DNA of 64,000 nt from Opisthocomus hoazin (Eukaryota; Chordata; Aves; Opisthocomiformes; Opisthocomidae), in contig NC_134416.1 of NCBI RefSeq assembly GCF_030867145.1, forward strand, positions 92,047,183-92,111,182, written 5' to 3'. The position numbers were made by a program, and so were the translations under genes. The notes beneath the pieces were generated by a model, which had not been told where the DNA came from, made no database searches, and was given only the letters and a program-made list of their open reading frames with translations. Below are positions 31,791 through 47,000 of this stretch, one piece after another (the first letter of the stretch is position 1; each line of letters starts with the position of its first letter).

Positions 31791-32083
31791 ATGGCCGGCG
31801 CTGGCGCGAAGGGATCGTGGCTCTGGCAGCCCTCGGTGAAGAGCGTGGTGGTGTACCGCAACGGGGACCCTTTCTTCCCGGGGCGCCGAATCGTCGTCAA
31901 CGAGAAGAAGGTGTCCAACTTCGAGGTGTTCCTGAAAGAGGTGACGGGAGGGGTGCAGGCGCCCTTCGGGGCTGTGCGTAACATCTACACCCCCCGGGGT
32001 GGGCACCGCGTCCGGCAGCTGGACGAGCTGCAGAGCGGCGAGCAGTACGTGGCTGGCGGCAGGGAGGCCTTCAAGAAAATCAA
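31791..32083 (+). CDS. DCDC2: DCDC2 exon 1: doublecortin domain 1
   Basis: 97 codons plus two bases, donor TCAA|GTGAGT. It encodes almost all of domain 1. If unspliced, the frame hits TGA at 32085, right across the donor. Confidence 0.97.
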
Positions 32084-35000
32084 GTGAGTGGCTAAAAAGT
32101 AACCTGAGGTTTATGTAGAGCTTGAATACCAGCATTTGGGGTTTGGCACTATGGCAATGCTTCGGGGCACACACACCCCACCCCCCCCCCTTTATTAGGC
32201 ATCGCGCTAAAAGGACTCAAAGGCTGCGACCCAAGGCAAAAAGAAAGGTGCTTGGAACAGATAAAACTGCAGAGGAGCCGCAGAGGCGAGCTGCAGAAAG
32301 GCCGCCGTCACTGTCAGTCGTGTGGTGCCGTCTCCTTGACGTGACGGTGGGAGAAGCAGCCCTTTAACCCGAAGGGCACGCGGCAATGGCTGCTGTGGTG
32401 ATGCGTGTGCTTGACTGAGGGGTGAGCATCCGTATCCGTATCTCAGTGGTAACAGAGAGCAGTCTGCAGGAAGGTGGAGTGCTGGCAGTCTTGCCATGAA
32501 GTTGATGAGCCCGGGAATTTCATTCCCAACACTTCCTTTCTCCCTTATTTTTAAAAAGTCTAAAATATTCTACCCAGCTATCCACCCCACCATTACTTCT
32601 GTTCGTTTTGGGTAGGTATATAGCCTTTTTGTGACCAGAATAGCTGAGCCCCTCCTGTTACTTGGAAGATGACAGTTTGCTTGCTTTTCGCTGTCCAGAC
32701 ACTGAGAAATAAGCTGACAGTTTCTCTGTTTTCTAGTCAGCGACTGGGAGAATATCATGGAGGAGATCTGGGCTTTTAAATGTGTTTCCCGAGTGGCTCT
32801 GCATGTGATGAGTAACAGTTCTTAATTCTGGCAGTGAATTTCTTGGTCTCAGTTGCCAAATTACATGTTTTTTTTAGTCTTCGTGGGCATTTTCCATACA
32901 GTTGACTTAAAAAAAAACAAACCTCAAAATTAACAATCCCTTTCTGGAGTTGGCTGGGAACTACCAGCTTTACGGGACCTCACTCATCTTGGTTTTGTGG
33001 AATTGAGGACATTACACTTTTCAGGAGAGCTCATTATGTATGAGGATGAAACTCTCTGTGTAATGAACAGGATCTCTATCAGCACTCACACCATTTTTGT
33101 TACTGTCTGCTTCTGAAGATTTATTGAAACTTCTTGCACTTCAGTGGCAAAGCTAGAGAGAAAGATGTATGACAGGCTAAATATAAGCCCCATTTTTACA
33201 ACGGTGTGTAGTGGTAGGACAAGGGGGAATGGCTGTAAACTAAAAGAGGGCAGATTTAGATTAAATATTAGGAAGAAATTCTTCACCATGGGGGTGGTGA
33301 GACACCGGCACAGGTTGCCCAGAGAAGCTGTGGCTGCCCCCTTCCTGGCAGTGTTCAAGGCCAGGTTGGATGGAGCTCTGAGCAACCTGGTCTAGTGGAA
33401 GATGTCCCTGCCCATGGCAGGGGGCTTGGAACCAGATGATCTTTAAGGTCCATTCCAACCCAAACCATTCTGTGATTCTGTGATTCCCTCTGTACTCTCT
33501 TCCGTGGGAAATGCAGTGCTCAGCTCTCAATAAAGATCTACTGTATCTTTTTGGTATTAAGTCCTGTGATTCTGTGGATAGCTTGAAGTTGTTACTTGTT
33601 GGCACATCATATTTCACCTCCCTAAATGTGTTCTATGTTCAACAGGCAGGCTAAAAGTGTCTGGCGTTGGCCTGCACTGTGTAGAGAATTCGGCACTCTG
33701 GATTTATTTGAGGTGGGAAAAATCATTTCTTTTTGTCATTTTGTGTTTTATGGTCACAGTTTTATGGTGAGAGCTTTTCAGATGTTTATGGCTGCAACAT
33801 GCAACGAGATACTTAAGTATTTAAGGTCAAAGAAGAAAAGGAGAAAAGCTCAGCTAAAAGACTTGGTAAAAGCAGGCTGCTTTATATAGCGCTTGATAGT
33901 ATGCCATAGTCCTGTGCTGTAGGGAGGGTAAACGGGATGGCTTGAGATCTTTTCCATTTCTACATTCAGAGTTCGAGTTCTTCACTATTAGTGTTTATTT
34001 ATCTAATTCTGTAAAAGTTGTCAGTGTTTTTACAAGTATTATTTAAGACAAGCTGAAGGGCTTGATGTTGTTCTGGTTCTTAAATGGGTAGTAGGCAGAA
34101 TGATGATTAGGGAGACATCTTAGCCTGGAAAGTCAGAGGAGAGGAGGGGTTGATTGAAAGGGACAGTTTTCTGAAAGGAACTGTAGGAATTAAAGAAAAG
34201 AGCCTATTCTTGTGTATGTGTCACAGGCAAAGATAAAGCAGCTGTGGGAGACCAAAGCATCTGCCCTAAAGGATCTGAGTCTGGTCTGATAGCATCAAGA
34301 AGTTTGTACATTTCTAACAATTCTTTAGCAGTGATGCTTGTTGGACACTTTGATTGCTGTGATGGACTTTGCAGGGCTGAACTTTGAAATGCAGGCTTGT
34401 GGTACTGATGTGTGCGAACGTGGCGGAAAGGAGAGAGTATCCAAGGAGAAGCAGAAGCTGAAAGTGTCATCACTCCACTTGAAGTGGTGCATTTGCTTCT
34501 TCTTAGATGCCTTATACTGAGAACTGAATCTTTTTCTTCTCTGTCCATGATGAGTTCTAGGCTAAACTGCGCTCGCCTTTAGCACGTGAACCTCTGACAT
34601 TCCAAGCTCTGAATCTTAACATCCTGAGATAGGTATTTCTGAAGTTATATAGTCAATACAAACTGCTGATGTGTTTAATTTTTTTAAATAAGTTATCAGC
34701 ATTGAAAAATTCTGCTTTTAGAAAAATATGCATAACTTTGCTTTAAAGGAAGAATTATTAGCTAATGTTGGGAATTTTCATAAAATATAACAAGTTTCTT
34801 AGCTTGTCTTGTTATTTGCAGGTGTGCTAAGTGAATACAAGGTTTTTAGTGTGTATGTGGTGAGGTGTGTTGGTGTATTGTAGTTGCAGTTGTGAGTGAG
34901 AATGCACGTTCGGGCCTGCACCCCTGTGGAGTTCTTCCCTGACTCTCAGCTTCCTGAAAGAAAACTGTCTACACCAGAGGTGCTTTTGATTTTTAGCTTT

Positions 35001-38000
35001 TTATTGGCATGCTACTCTACCCTTCTCCCTACTTTGCCCATTTACTTGTATTTGTGCTCATTAATTAATGGCAGATTAGCCTCTCTCCAGCAGTGTCTCT
35101 TTAAACACTGTAGTTTGGTCACTGGCTTGGATAGTCGTTGGGTGGAAGCATTTCTGCTTGCTTAACAAGTGGGAATACTTTTGTAAAATTTTTGGTCTGG
35201 GAATTTTTTGGATGTCCTTATACCAAGAAAAGCCTTTGGCCTTCAGATTTGTAGGTCTCTGAGATTTGACAACTGAATGCCCACACCTCTGCATAGTGAA
35301 TTTAAGCCTTTGTCTGTGCATTTCCTTTTCTTGTTGCTTTTCTCAGTTCTCCTAAAAGTAATTCACAGATGCCCAGCAATCAAGAATCACAGTCAGCAGC
35401 TGCTGTTATAGGCTGTTGGAACTATTTCGTTTGAGGCATTTATTTCTTTTCACGGTGTTGTAGGCTTTGAAAGTTCTTTTTTGTTGGTCTCAAGAGAATG
35501 CGTTCCTGTTTACATGGAGAAGCTTGCAACAGTTTGTTGTTAAACATGAGGCTTGAACACTTTTTTGCCCACATTGTTACATTAGTCTTTTCCAAAACAT
35601 TGGCATGCACTTTCAAGCACTGCCTGGAAGTGTTGCTGTGTCTTACTGTCCCCTGAAGTCCTGAAATCCCTGTGACCATTCTGCGGTACCTTGATAAATG
35701 ATTGACATTTGTTCAAAGAATGAATATTTCTTTCTCCTTTTTTTTTTTTTTTTTCCTGCTACACCTTCATTCAGGTCTCATGAATTCTCAACATTTGGCA
35801 GGCAGAAATGTTTCCTCTGGCAAACAAATCTTATCCCAGTCATTAACTACAGAGCATTACTGGAGGGCTGCAGATGTACTGTGGGCTCCGAGTTCTTTTG
35901 GTGAGCCTGCACTGGTGCTTGCCATCAGGTATACCTGCCTTTCTCGGGTACTGTCTTCTAGTCTTAAAAGCCTGGCAAAGCACCTGTGGTTTCCCACTGA
36001 AAGTTGGAATAGGGAGAGCCCATAACAAATACTGCTTATCTATTGTTGGTTTAGCTCCTGCTGGCATAGAACAGAAGCCCCAGCCACGCTTGTTCTTGTG
36101 TTTAGCTCTTGGCAGAAGGTGCTGCTCTGCTGAGTTGTAACTGCCCACAAAGGTGTCTCATTCTACAGCACTGAGAACTAGAAACATCCTGCATTGCCAG
36201 CAGCTACCGAGAGCTGCATTCAGGATAAGAGCCACTCATGGCTCTCAGAGTGCTGACAAGGGAATGAAGTTATTGAAGTCTGGGTACTTGGACAGTTGCC
36301 TGCTTGCCAGTCTATGGATTACTCATGCTTGAAGGCTTATTTAATTCCCTTTCTTTGAATAGGCAACATACAGCTTGTCTGTCCCTATGTCTTTTAACTA
36401 ACACTTTTGTGTTAATGCAGTGTTTTTATGGGAATGTATACTCTGATGGACAGCAGTGTTGTTCAAATAGATGCGTTTTGTTTTCTTGTCCAGTTAATGC
36501 TTGTATTTTGTCTATCATAAAATACTTGTGAAGATGCTGTTGGTTCATCACAACCATGAGAAACTAGGATATACAGTGTTTAGATGTGTCCACGTCCTGT
36601 TGAAACATAGGTGTTGTAGATCCTTTTAAACTTTAGCTGATGCCCTGGGTTAAATTTGGGTGTGGAGGAAAGCTGTAAATCTATTAAAGACCTACTGTGA
36701 GAAACGAAGAGGCAAGATGATGACTTTGAAAACTCTGTAAAGCTGATACTGTGCTGAGATTTATCGATCCATCTCACAGTAGTATGTAAGATTCTTTCTG
36801 ACAAGGGGGTTACTGATGGTCTGTTCTCATCACCTGTGACTTGAAGGTAGATAGCTGGTTCTCCCCCATCTTTTGTATTAGCCCAGAGGGTTACCTTGCA
36901 GATTTATATTAACACTCCTTCCATAAAATCTTGAATTAGTTACTTTTTATGTTGTTTTGAGGCATGATAAATTTTGAAAAATTCATGTATGAAAGAAGTG
37001 CAGAAATATTTGTATCATTTCTGTAAACAATCAATACTGTTTTCTTTCCACAGCTATTTGGACATTGGTGAAACAAAGAAAAAACCTGCTGAAGTCAATA
37101 ATGAGGTAAGATGTCTGAAATCTTTAAGAACAAAACATGCACTTAATGTTAGTGACATGCCTACATTTATGCCTAATTTCTATATATATATTATGTTTAA
37201 TAATAATACAATTATCTAGAATTCTGACTGTATTTTTAAAGTGATTATTACTCTTATTGCTCTGATCGAGATGCACAGATTCTTTTCTGCTCAGCTTTCT
37301 GAATTGCCACATTCAGTTAAAAACTTTCAGAAAAGAAAATCTCATGTTGTCATCATTGGATGGAAGCTTTTTTTTTTTTTTTTTGTGCAGAAAAAGGCGG
37401 TGGGAATGAGAATTTAGGGAGTTGTAGACCAATAAATTTTCTTCAAAACTTGGTGTTTTCTCTAGACAAGGGACATTGTTTTTTTTTTAAAAATTACACT
37501 TAGTTGAAATGCTTTTCCCAGTCACAGCCTGGTCAGTTGGAAACTTCTGACTAGTTCTAGTTCATAATTCTCCCAAATCACCTGTTTCTCTTGAACAGTG
37601 CTACGCTATAACCTGAAGAGATAACTGCAGGCTTCAAAAAAACACTCTATGTGGATTTTTGAGAGACACATGACCGCATTATTTTTACTGTTTTGTTCTG
37701 CATGGAGATAGTAATGATTCCCAGCAAACATTTGAATTACAGCTTCTGCCTGACAAGAAGCATCAGCTCACTGTTTTTTCCATTTCTTTTGCCGTGTGCT
37801 CTCATGCCACATTTCCAGCAATTTAATGTTTTGCGTGGCAGCTACCTTCAGACAGTAGGACACTTCTTATTCAGAGGCTGTGAAATGAGACACCTATATT
37901 TTATAATTGATCATAACTTTGTAACCCAGGTTTTTTTCTTTCAAATGGGCACGATCAACAGGAAGATCAAATTCAAGTCAGAGATTTGGTACATTACTAC

Positions 38001-41000
38001 AAGTACTGTATAAATTTACTCTGAGTTGTTTATATTCCCTGTTTGTTTACTTATGCAATTGATCAGAACATTGTAGAGATTGTTTGGTTGTTTTTGTATA
38101 GCCATTCAGGTGTCCCTGTTGTGTGGGCCTTTTTTACAAAGGAAATAGAACAATTTTTAAAAACAGGAAAAATTTATTAAACATTGATGGGGCCGCAGGG
38201 TTATGCTCTGTTATTGACATGTATACAAAACTGAGCAACACACCTTCACATACGCACTATCTAAGCTTTCCCATATCTTTTGTTCATAAATTCCATTTTC
38301 GATGTCCAGCATTTTCTTATTCCTGTCCTGAGTCTCCTCTGATCAAGTTTTGTGAATCTTGCTGAAACCGGTTACTTGCAGGGTGCACAGGCAGTGAATC
38401 AAGTAATTGATCTCACTTTTAATTGTGATCAAAGTAACAGATTATAAAATGTTTGTACAGCAGCAGTATGGTACTTACTTGAACCTTCAACGGATAAAAC
38501 ATAGGTCTGAACCAAAAACCCGACCTTTGGGTGTATGACCAGTCTTTAGTATTTTTTCTGAACGCCTGAATGTGTGGATAGCACAATACTTTATGCTAAA
38601 ACAGCATCTGGGTGAAAATTATTCTTGCATATCCAGGACAAGGAAAAGAGAACGTGAGGAAATTGCTTCTAATTATCTCTGACCATGCAGTGGTATGCAT
38701 TCACTATTACGTGTGGCTCCCATTAGTAGTGTGTGGTGTGACCAATTCCATATGTCCTACGCTGAGAAGGTGGTTGTCGTCATGGAAGACTCTTCACAGA
38801 ACATCTGATACTGCCAGTTATCAGAACAGCCATGGGCTTGCTACTTTAAGGCTAGTTTTAAGGCTGATGGTTTTGCTGCAAATCCTTTGAAGATTCTCAG
38901 TATAATATAAATTCTGTGCAGTTAGAGAGATGATTGTAGAAGTTGTGGGTTTTTTTACTTCTAATTCCATGTTTGGTAAGATAGGCTTCTATTATTTCTT
39001 CTGGAATCAGTGCTCATTCTATATTATTTTAACACTTTCAGCCATCTCCCAGGGCTTTGAAGTAAACCAGGATAAATCATCCATTATCTCAGCTTTCTTT
39101 CTTCCTATTTGACTTATGTTTGCAATCTCCAGTCTCTGTGGAGAGCTTAACTCCCCATGTTGAGTTTAACTTTATGTGATTGATTTATTTGGGGAGAGGA
39201 GTCATAAAAATGAGATGAAACCTAGCAATAGTCTACAGATTTTTATCTGGGCTTATGAATAACACAATTGTTTTCATGCCCTAATCATTTAATTCTAGGA
39301 GTGAACTTTCAGAGGGCTAGTAACATGAGTTAATGTCTAAATATATTTATGTTAAAATGATGTAAGGAAGAAAGTTCTGTTTTTACTTTTTTTCAGACAT
39401 TTATTTAGAAATCAAAAACCTTGATGTGTTTTAGAACGAGGAGGGCAGAAATATTGCTACGTTTTTGTTCTCTTTGGTTCTGCTGGATTTGCATCAGCAA
39501 ACAAAAAAATCTTGTTTTTCCATGGAGCCTTGTAGCAGTCTCTGATGCTAGCCTACAAAGGTATTTTGCTTTCATAAGGCATTATTTTAGATTGAATTCC
39601 TGAAATAAAATCCTCCCTGTTTGTTTTATTAGAAGAAGAAAAATAAAATCAGCTTATGTATGAATGACAGCATTGCAAAGAAAGAAATTTATGACTCATT
39701 CCTGCTAGCACAGCAAGGTGTAATTTGTGAATTGTCTCAACGACTTCAGTAGGAAGGTTACCATGGAGTTATGCATGTGAAGAGAAATTTATGGGTCAGG
39801 TCTGAGTTTCTAGTATTCTGGTGGGATGGGGTGGGGGCAGGAGGAAAGAAATGAATAAAATCATTTGGTTTATTATTTGGCTCAGTGCAGCTTTGTGGGC
39901 TCCTTGCAGACCAACGGCCAGTGTGCTAGGTGTTGAATAAAGAGCTTACTGATGGCCTCATAGACAGCTCCAGGCTAACATTAGGGTGTGTTTTCAGACT
40001 GATCTTTGCAGGGCAATTCCTGCCCTCTTTGTGCTGGTGCTGAAGTATTACCTGCTCTCCTTCATTAGCTTCCCCCTCTTCCCCCTCTTCCTTCTTCCCT
40101 TCTTCTCCCCCACAATGCCCCCGATGTTTTTAGGACACGATATAATTTGTCAGGGCTCCCACACTAATGCTTTGGACACCAGCCCATTCGCATCACCTCA
40201 GCAGTGCAGCTGTTAGCTGGAGCCTGGACACAGCAAAGACTGTTCTTCAGGCATGCTCCTGGGGATTGCCTCCCACCTTGCTCAGCTGGAAGCTGGCCTT
40301 GATCTGACCATGGCCTCAAGGGTGAGCAATCGGCTACAAATGGCCTTGTGCCACAGTATTCCTGAGTGCTGGTGGTGTGTTCAGAATTGGTGCAGGTTTT
40401 TTTGTTGCCCACAGGAGGAGATGGTCTTGGAGCTATTAGAGCTGACTTGCCCTAGACCAAGTTTTGGAAGCACATTGTTGCTGGCGTGGTGGTGATGACA
40501 GTTTTTCTGTACCTGCATAGTGCCATATATCAAGGATCTGAAAGCTTTAAAAGGGTGGAGCAGAAACAGTATTTGAGAAATTCGTGTTCAGTGATGAAGG
40601 CTGACAGCATCATGCTTAGGTACAACGGTACAAATTGTGGTTGTATGAAGCACATTTAATTTGGTGTTTCCTACATGATGAGTGTTTCTCAGTGCAAATT
40701 TTTCTCCAATAAAACAGTTACAAATATCTATTTCCAATTCCGGTTATTGAGGAGGGAGGCAAAAGGAAGAAATCTTTATGCAGCAGCTGTACATTGTGTA
40801 TTTATATGCAGCCATAGGTTCTCTTCTGTGTTAGTTAAACTGCCAAATGTTTGACATCTGCTTTTGGGAGTATTTTAATGTTGTTCTTTGAAGGCAGCAT
40901 CTCAATTATTTTAAATTTGCATATGACTAGAAAAATACGTGTCAAACTAGAATTAAACAAGAAAAAATTTGTGCTCAAGATACAGTGTAAATACGTGACC

Positions 41001-44000
41001 CACATGCACAAGGAAGAACAGATGGGAAGTATAAAGCATTAATTTCTTACCAAACTCTCTTCTCGCTTCTCACTTTTTTTCGTGGAGTGACAAGATGGAA
41101 TAGGTAGTCCATCAGAAATAGGTTTATCTTCTTTAGTGAGATCTGTGAATCTGATCTTGTTAGGAAGGTGTTCTGGGGCCGGGAGGGAAGCAAAAAAAAA
41201 AAAAAATTAAGGAAAGTTCTCCATCTCATGGATTCTGAGAACTCATCTAGTGAAATCCTTTAGTGTTTGTACTTGTAAGGTGCTGAGATTTAACATCTGG
41301 GAGCAGGTTCTGTCCCTGCTGAGAGCGGTATTATTTTTCTGTGTTATGCCCTGGTTCAGTTTCAGCTGCAGCTTCTCAAATACCACGGTCCTGTTGGCTG
41401 CGAGGTGCACTTTGCCTTGCCTGGCACATTGGCGACTAACAAGGGCTTGCAGCTAGCAAGTGCCTGTGTTCTCTGCGTGTCCTCTACAACTGACAGAAGA
41501 GGAGCCTGCGGAAGGCTTGGTCAAGAAGGTCTTAACGTAGATGTGTTTTTGCAACACAGCGATGAACCAACTGTGTAACGTCGTGTAACCCATTAAGAGC
41601 TATCCATCTCCTTAATGTGAGAAGTGGAACATGCAAATAGATGTGATGGTCTGTAAGATGGATCGGTGTTGGAATAGTTTGGGAGGACACATTTTTTTCC
41701 ATCTAAACAGATAGATATACCTGATCATAATATCAGTAGCTGATTTCACCGTAGGCTGCCTTTGGTGAAAGATGGATGGGATGGAAAGAGTGCATTATGT
41801 GTCTCCCATCAGTATGTCAGCATCCAAAACCACGTCAGAAGTTCAAGTTGTAGAAAGTTTGTATTTCTACTTTTTCTGGTAGAACAACTGCACAGAGCAG
41901 TTTAATTTTAAGGGCTTTTCTTTTAAAAATAAGCATTGTTTTAAAAAGAGTTGAAGTATGACAATAATAATAAAGCTCTTAAAATCTTGTAAAATAACTG
42001 TAGTCTTGGTCTGTGAGGCCCAACCCTCAGAGTTGAGTCTTTTAAAAAATATTATTTAAACCCCCCCTGGTCATTCTACTACTGATACAAACCAAGTTTC
42101 AAGGTTGACTTCAATGAAATCATCTATCACTTATATCAGAAATGCTAACAGATAATGAGATTTCTTTAATCCAGTGTCTGCTTTCTTAAAATCTAGCTGT
42201 TTACCAGTCTAAGGCCTCCAAACAACTGAAATAAATGTGCCAAATGCTCAGCTGATGGAAAACAGATGGTTTTATTCACCAGTCTACCCCAGATATAGAC
42301 TTGAACTTATAGTCCTGTTGTTCTAAGTGAAGTTTTCTCTATAGACCAGTGTCAGTATAGGATGATGAATGAGGGAGAGCCACTCTGATATCTGGTTGCA
42401 GGATGATATAATTTATGATAGAAGCAAAGTGCATGAAAATGATACTGAATACTTATTAAATGTTTCTAAGCAGCAGGAGTTCCAGTAGGGTCACTTGAAG
42501 TGATGTCTGTAGTTCAGTGATCATGGACTTCAGCAGACTTTTGAGCTATGCCTGGGGCCAGGAAGGAGATGGGATGCTGTTGGTTTTGCAGAAACAGCAA
42601 TGGTAGTTGTGGTCATTGAACAGTCACTGGAGCTCAAGGATAGTCAGATGCCTTGATATCTTTTTTGCTTTTGCAAATCTTCCTCAGACTGTTGTACTTA
42701 TACATGTGATGAAGGGAACAGTTCAAGAGAAAACTGATAACTGAGCAGAAAAAAGGAAGTTTAGAATGGGAAAGGCCTGCAAGATTCTTTTCGCTTCAGA
42801 ACATCAGTCTGCAATTTGTTTAGTTTCATACTAACACCCGATTTCAGTTCCCTGGTTTCTGAGATAATCTTGATGCAGTAATGTTTGAGCAATTATCAAG
42901 CACATCCTCACAAGGTATCCCCTGCTGTATGCTGCTAGAGCTGGTGGGATTTTAAAGCCACATCTCTGTTTCTTCTCACTTCAGCTACTGTTCTGTGTGT
43001 TGGGCACTTCTTTTCGTGTTTGTACTTTGCTCTGCTTAGCAATAGCAGCAGCATAGCAGTTTAGGAAAAGCCCCTTCGTTCTCATGCTGCTGTAACACCA
43101 GATCAGTGTGCCACTCGCTATTTGCACAGTGCCGCAAATTCACGTGGTTAGAAGTGTGCATGATGGTCAGAAGTGTGAGCTGTGGGTTATGAAGAAGGAG
43201 AAAGAAAAGATCAAATCAGAGCTAAAGGCAGTGAGCAGCAGTGGGGAAGTGACAGACAGCCTGTATGAGCAAATTTGTAGCTGGCTCAAGCCTTCAGCTG
43301 ACATGGCATACTTTTCCCCTTCTGTTTTGCTGTTTATCCCAGCAGACAGGTGATAACAAGTCTCTTGTGCTGTAGCATTGTGGCAGTTGTTCTGCATGGA
43401 AGGCTGGAGCAAGCTTCCTACAAAAACTCTAATTTTTGAATTCCTGTTTGATGGCCTCTGCAACAAGCTAATCCGCTAGAATTGTCACATCCCACCTTAG
43501 TTTAGACTTTTGTGGGAGACAGCAGAGGTAGAGAGTAAGTTCAGATTTCTGCCTTCTCCCTTGTTCAGCGAGGGACTTCAGTAAGTGTGAAAGAAGACAT
43601 TTGTCACAGAAACACAGGAAAATTGTGTGTCAGTCTCAGCAGATGGCAGCCAGGCTCCTGGCTGTTATAAATCCTCTGGCAGAGCCCTCATGTTGTAATA
43701 ATGTCTCGAAACATTTAATGGTTACATTACTGGTAGGGAAAGTTCTAAAAAGATTTCATCCTGACCCAAGCTAAAGCTTTGTTACAAACTATTTCTCAGG
43801 TGTATTTCCATCCATCACTTCTTTTGGCAACTGAGCTTCTTGTTTTGAAAGTGAGCTCCCTTTTGTACTGAAGGTGATCTGCAAGTACAAATACATTTTA
43901 AATTATGTGCTTGAGGAATCTAACAATTAATCTCTTGAGGAAGTATTGACCAACATAGTTACCATTTGTTTGTTATAAACTTAATTGTTTGTAAAAGGTA

Positions 44001-47000
44001 CTGAATGTTATTTTCCAATTATAACGTGCGACACATGGATATTTATATTTCTCTAGGCACTATCTCTGATCTAGATGGTCTCTGTGCACTCAAAAAAAAG
44101 AATTTGACTTGTCATTGGGGCTGGGTAAGCTGCTGAAGAAATAACTGAGCTTTTGTATTTGAAAAACCTGTGATCGACTATTGGGTTTAAATTCTCTTTG
44201 TTTCAGAAAAATGTGGTCAGCTAAAACCTCCTTTATTATTTGACTTATGACCAAGAGTTTTTTGAATGCACTAAAGTAAACGGACTTTGCAATGTGTTAT
44301 TGTAAAAGCAAAGAGTTGCAGGCACCTAAGAAAAGCTGATGTATTTTGATATTGAAGAACCAGTCTCTTGCAACCAATAGAAAATAGAACCAATAGAAAA
44401 AAGAAGGTTATAAAGTCTGTATGAAACTGCATCTACTATCAAAAGTTCATAGTAGGCCTGCTTTAAGCTGCTTTATTGACCGTATGGATTGATTTGCCCT
44501 TGGATGGTAGCACACATTTTCTTAGTAAAAACATGGAGGTTTTTTTGTCTGCACTTTTTCTCCTAGGCTTCTAGGACAAGGTGATTGTGTGGCAAGCTCT
44601 GACACAAGTATTTTTTGTGCTGCTCAAGATTCATTGTCATTTGTCTTCCACTTGAATTTTTTTAACAACTTATATTATAGAAAAGCATTTATAAATTTAT
44701 TTAAGAAAACTCTACTTATATGTCTTACTCTACGTAAGGCACTTCAGGAGTTTACTGTATACTATAGAGAGATAAGGATGACGTAGACTCCTTTCCTTAG
44801 GTTGACCACCATTTTCTGTGATGTTTAAGCAATGAAAACCTCCTGGTAGACAGTTTTATAACATTTGCCTATTTGTGGTGTGTTTCTAACATTATTACCC
44901 ATCGACCGGGAACTGCTGTAGGGCAGTAACTATGAAAACAGAGGTTTTAAGGGCTAGCTGGTTGTAGGCAAGTGTGTGGCTGGTCGAGGAAGGGTCACTG
45001 TACCCAATTTCTTTGAGTGGTGGGTTCATCCTGGAGTGCTGTCATTTAGCACCACAGATGGCTGTGTATGCCTCTTGGGCTGTCAGATTCAGCAAAGCAT
45101 GGCAGGGGCCCTGGTGCGAAGGATGCATGAGGGACTCTCTGGTTCCACCCATCAGGTCTTGTCCTACCTTTCCAGCTACAGGTTCCTCCCATGTTCAGCC
45201 TGGGTACCATTCTGTAGTTCTGTTGTCTCACATGTAGTAGTTGTGTCCTGCTCACCTTTCTCCAGTCATTCATCACTGTTTTTTCACAGTTTTACAGAAA
45301 AGTATCTTATTGTTCCATAACTCTTTCAATTGCAGCTTCTTCTTTTATCAGGTTTAGGTATGGTCATATTTGAAGAAGTATTTGTAGAAACGAATAATAA
45401 ATATTTTTACTAATGATTCTTCAGAGGATTAGTAAAGATTCCTCAAAGCTTTCATACATGTATGACCTGAATACTTGCATCTGCATGCAACCCCAGAACA
45501 TCACTCTCTAGTGAAAACACTTCGCAATTACGAGGATTTGAAAGAATGTTTGAACATTTTGAAACTCTTTCATTTCTTTTTCTGACCCAGTGCCTGTCAG
45601 TCCTCATGTTGGTCACACGCTGCATGACACAGACATGTGCTAGGACTTGGCATAGAGTGCATTTGCGTGCTACAGTACTTCACAGAGTGTGTCTGTTGCT
45701 GTGATGAAGCATGACTACAGAATGAAACTGTGACTTCTGCTGGTGGTCTCCAGCTGCAGCACATCAGCTTAGTGCTATGCCTGCTGTGGCATTTGGTGGG
45801 CCAGACAGAGTTAATTGGCAGATCGCAGCCTAGGTCAGTTGGCCACTGCATTCTTGGTGAGATGCTGGGTCAGGAAAGGCTCCCTAGCTGTTCAGTGCTG
45901 GCAGAAGAGGTGGGTGTCATGTCAGCAGGATGTGAAGTGGAAAATGCAATGCTTGAGTCTTGGTAGATCTGAACTTACCATCAGAATTTTCAAAAAAAGC
46001 ATCTGAGATATTGTTGTAAAAGTATGTTGAGGAGCTGCCATTTCTCTGTTTTCCTCTGTTCCTCCATATTTTAAAATGTTGTTGTTTTAGTATCATTTAT
46101 GGCAATTGATTCTTCTGCATCCCTTAAGCGTACCTTTGTTGCTAGACAGTGGAGTCACTACTCATCTGTCAGAAGTGAGATGATTAGATTAATTTGAAGA
46201 ATTGGGTTTTGGATGTTTATAATGTTGTCTTGATTTCACAAATGGTTTTGATATGTTTATGCTGGCTATACCTTATCCCTAAAATACTTGCTTATTTTTT
46301 CCAAGTACATTCTCATGAAAAATCCCAGTTTTTATAATTATTGTTTATTTCAAACCTAGCATTTATGTTATCTGACAAATCATGCACATGTCTAATCATA
46401 AGAAAAAAGTTGTCATTTTTCAATTATTGGACACTTGATTGACTTTAACTTTTAGCTGTAGATTAAAAATGGTTCATTCATATTTTCACTGTACTGGAGA
46501 TAGTTTTGTGAGGTTAAGAGAGTGCCTGAATAGATATTAGAAATGAGCTAAGCATATGCAAATGACAGCCATTTGATGTCAAAATAATCTATCTTCACAG
46601 GAAATTATTTTCCTAATTCTTCCCTATGAATTAGAAAAAAACAACACAGTTTGTACTACCCACAGTTACTGCACATAAAATATTTGTATATCTGGAAACA
46701 AATTGTGTATAAAGGCCCACTTCATATTCCTATGCCAATATGCAAAACTAAACCCTCTTGCTACGCCCTATCTGACCGGTTTGATTTCTGCTACTGCTGG
46801 TGTCATAGACTGAGTAAGGAGTTTCTCGTTTCCTGATGCTGAATTAATTAGGAATTCTGCTGTAGATGTAGTTTAAGGAATAAGACTATCAAAATGCAAA
46901 GATTAAGAAAATGTTATATACATCTTTAATCTCCTGAGCAACATCTTTAGTAGTTAAATTTTATATGTCATTGTTTGGTATTTAGTATCCTGGTAACATA

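Noticed and set aside
31581-32174. 197-residue - strand frame opposite DCDC2 exon 1, considered as a KAAG1-like antisense gene
   Set aside because: Shadow of the DCDC2 coding strand and promoter; no recognisable KAAG1 similarity and no independent evidence.
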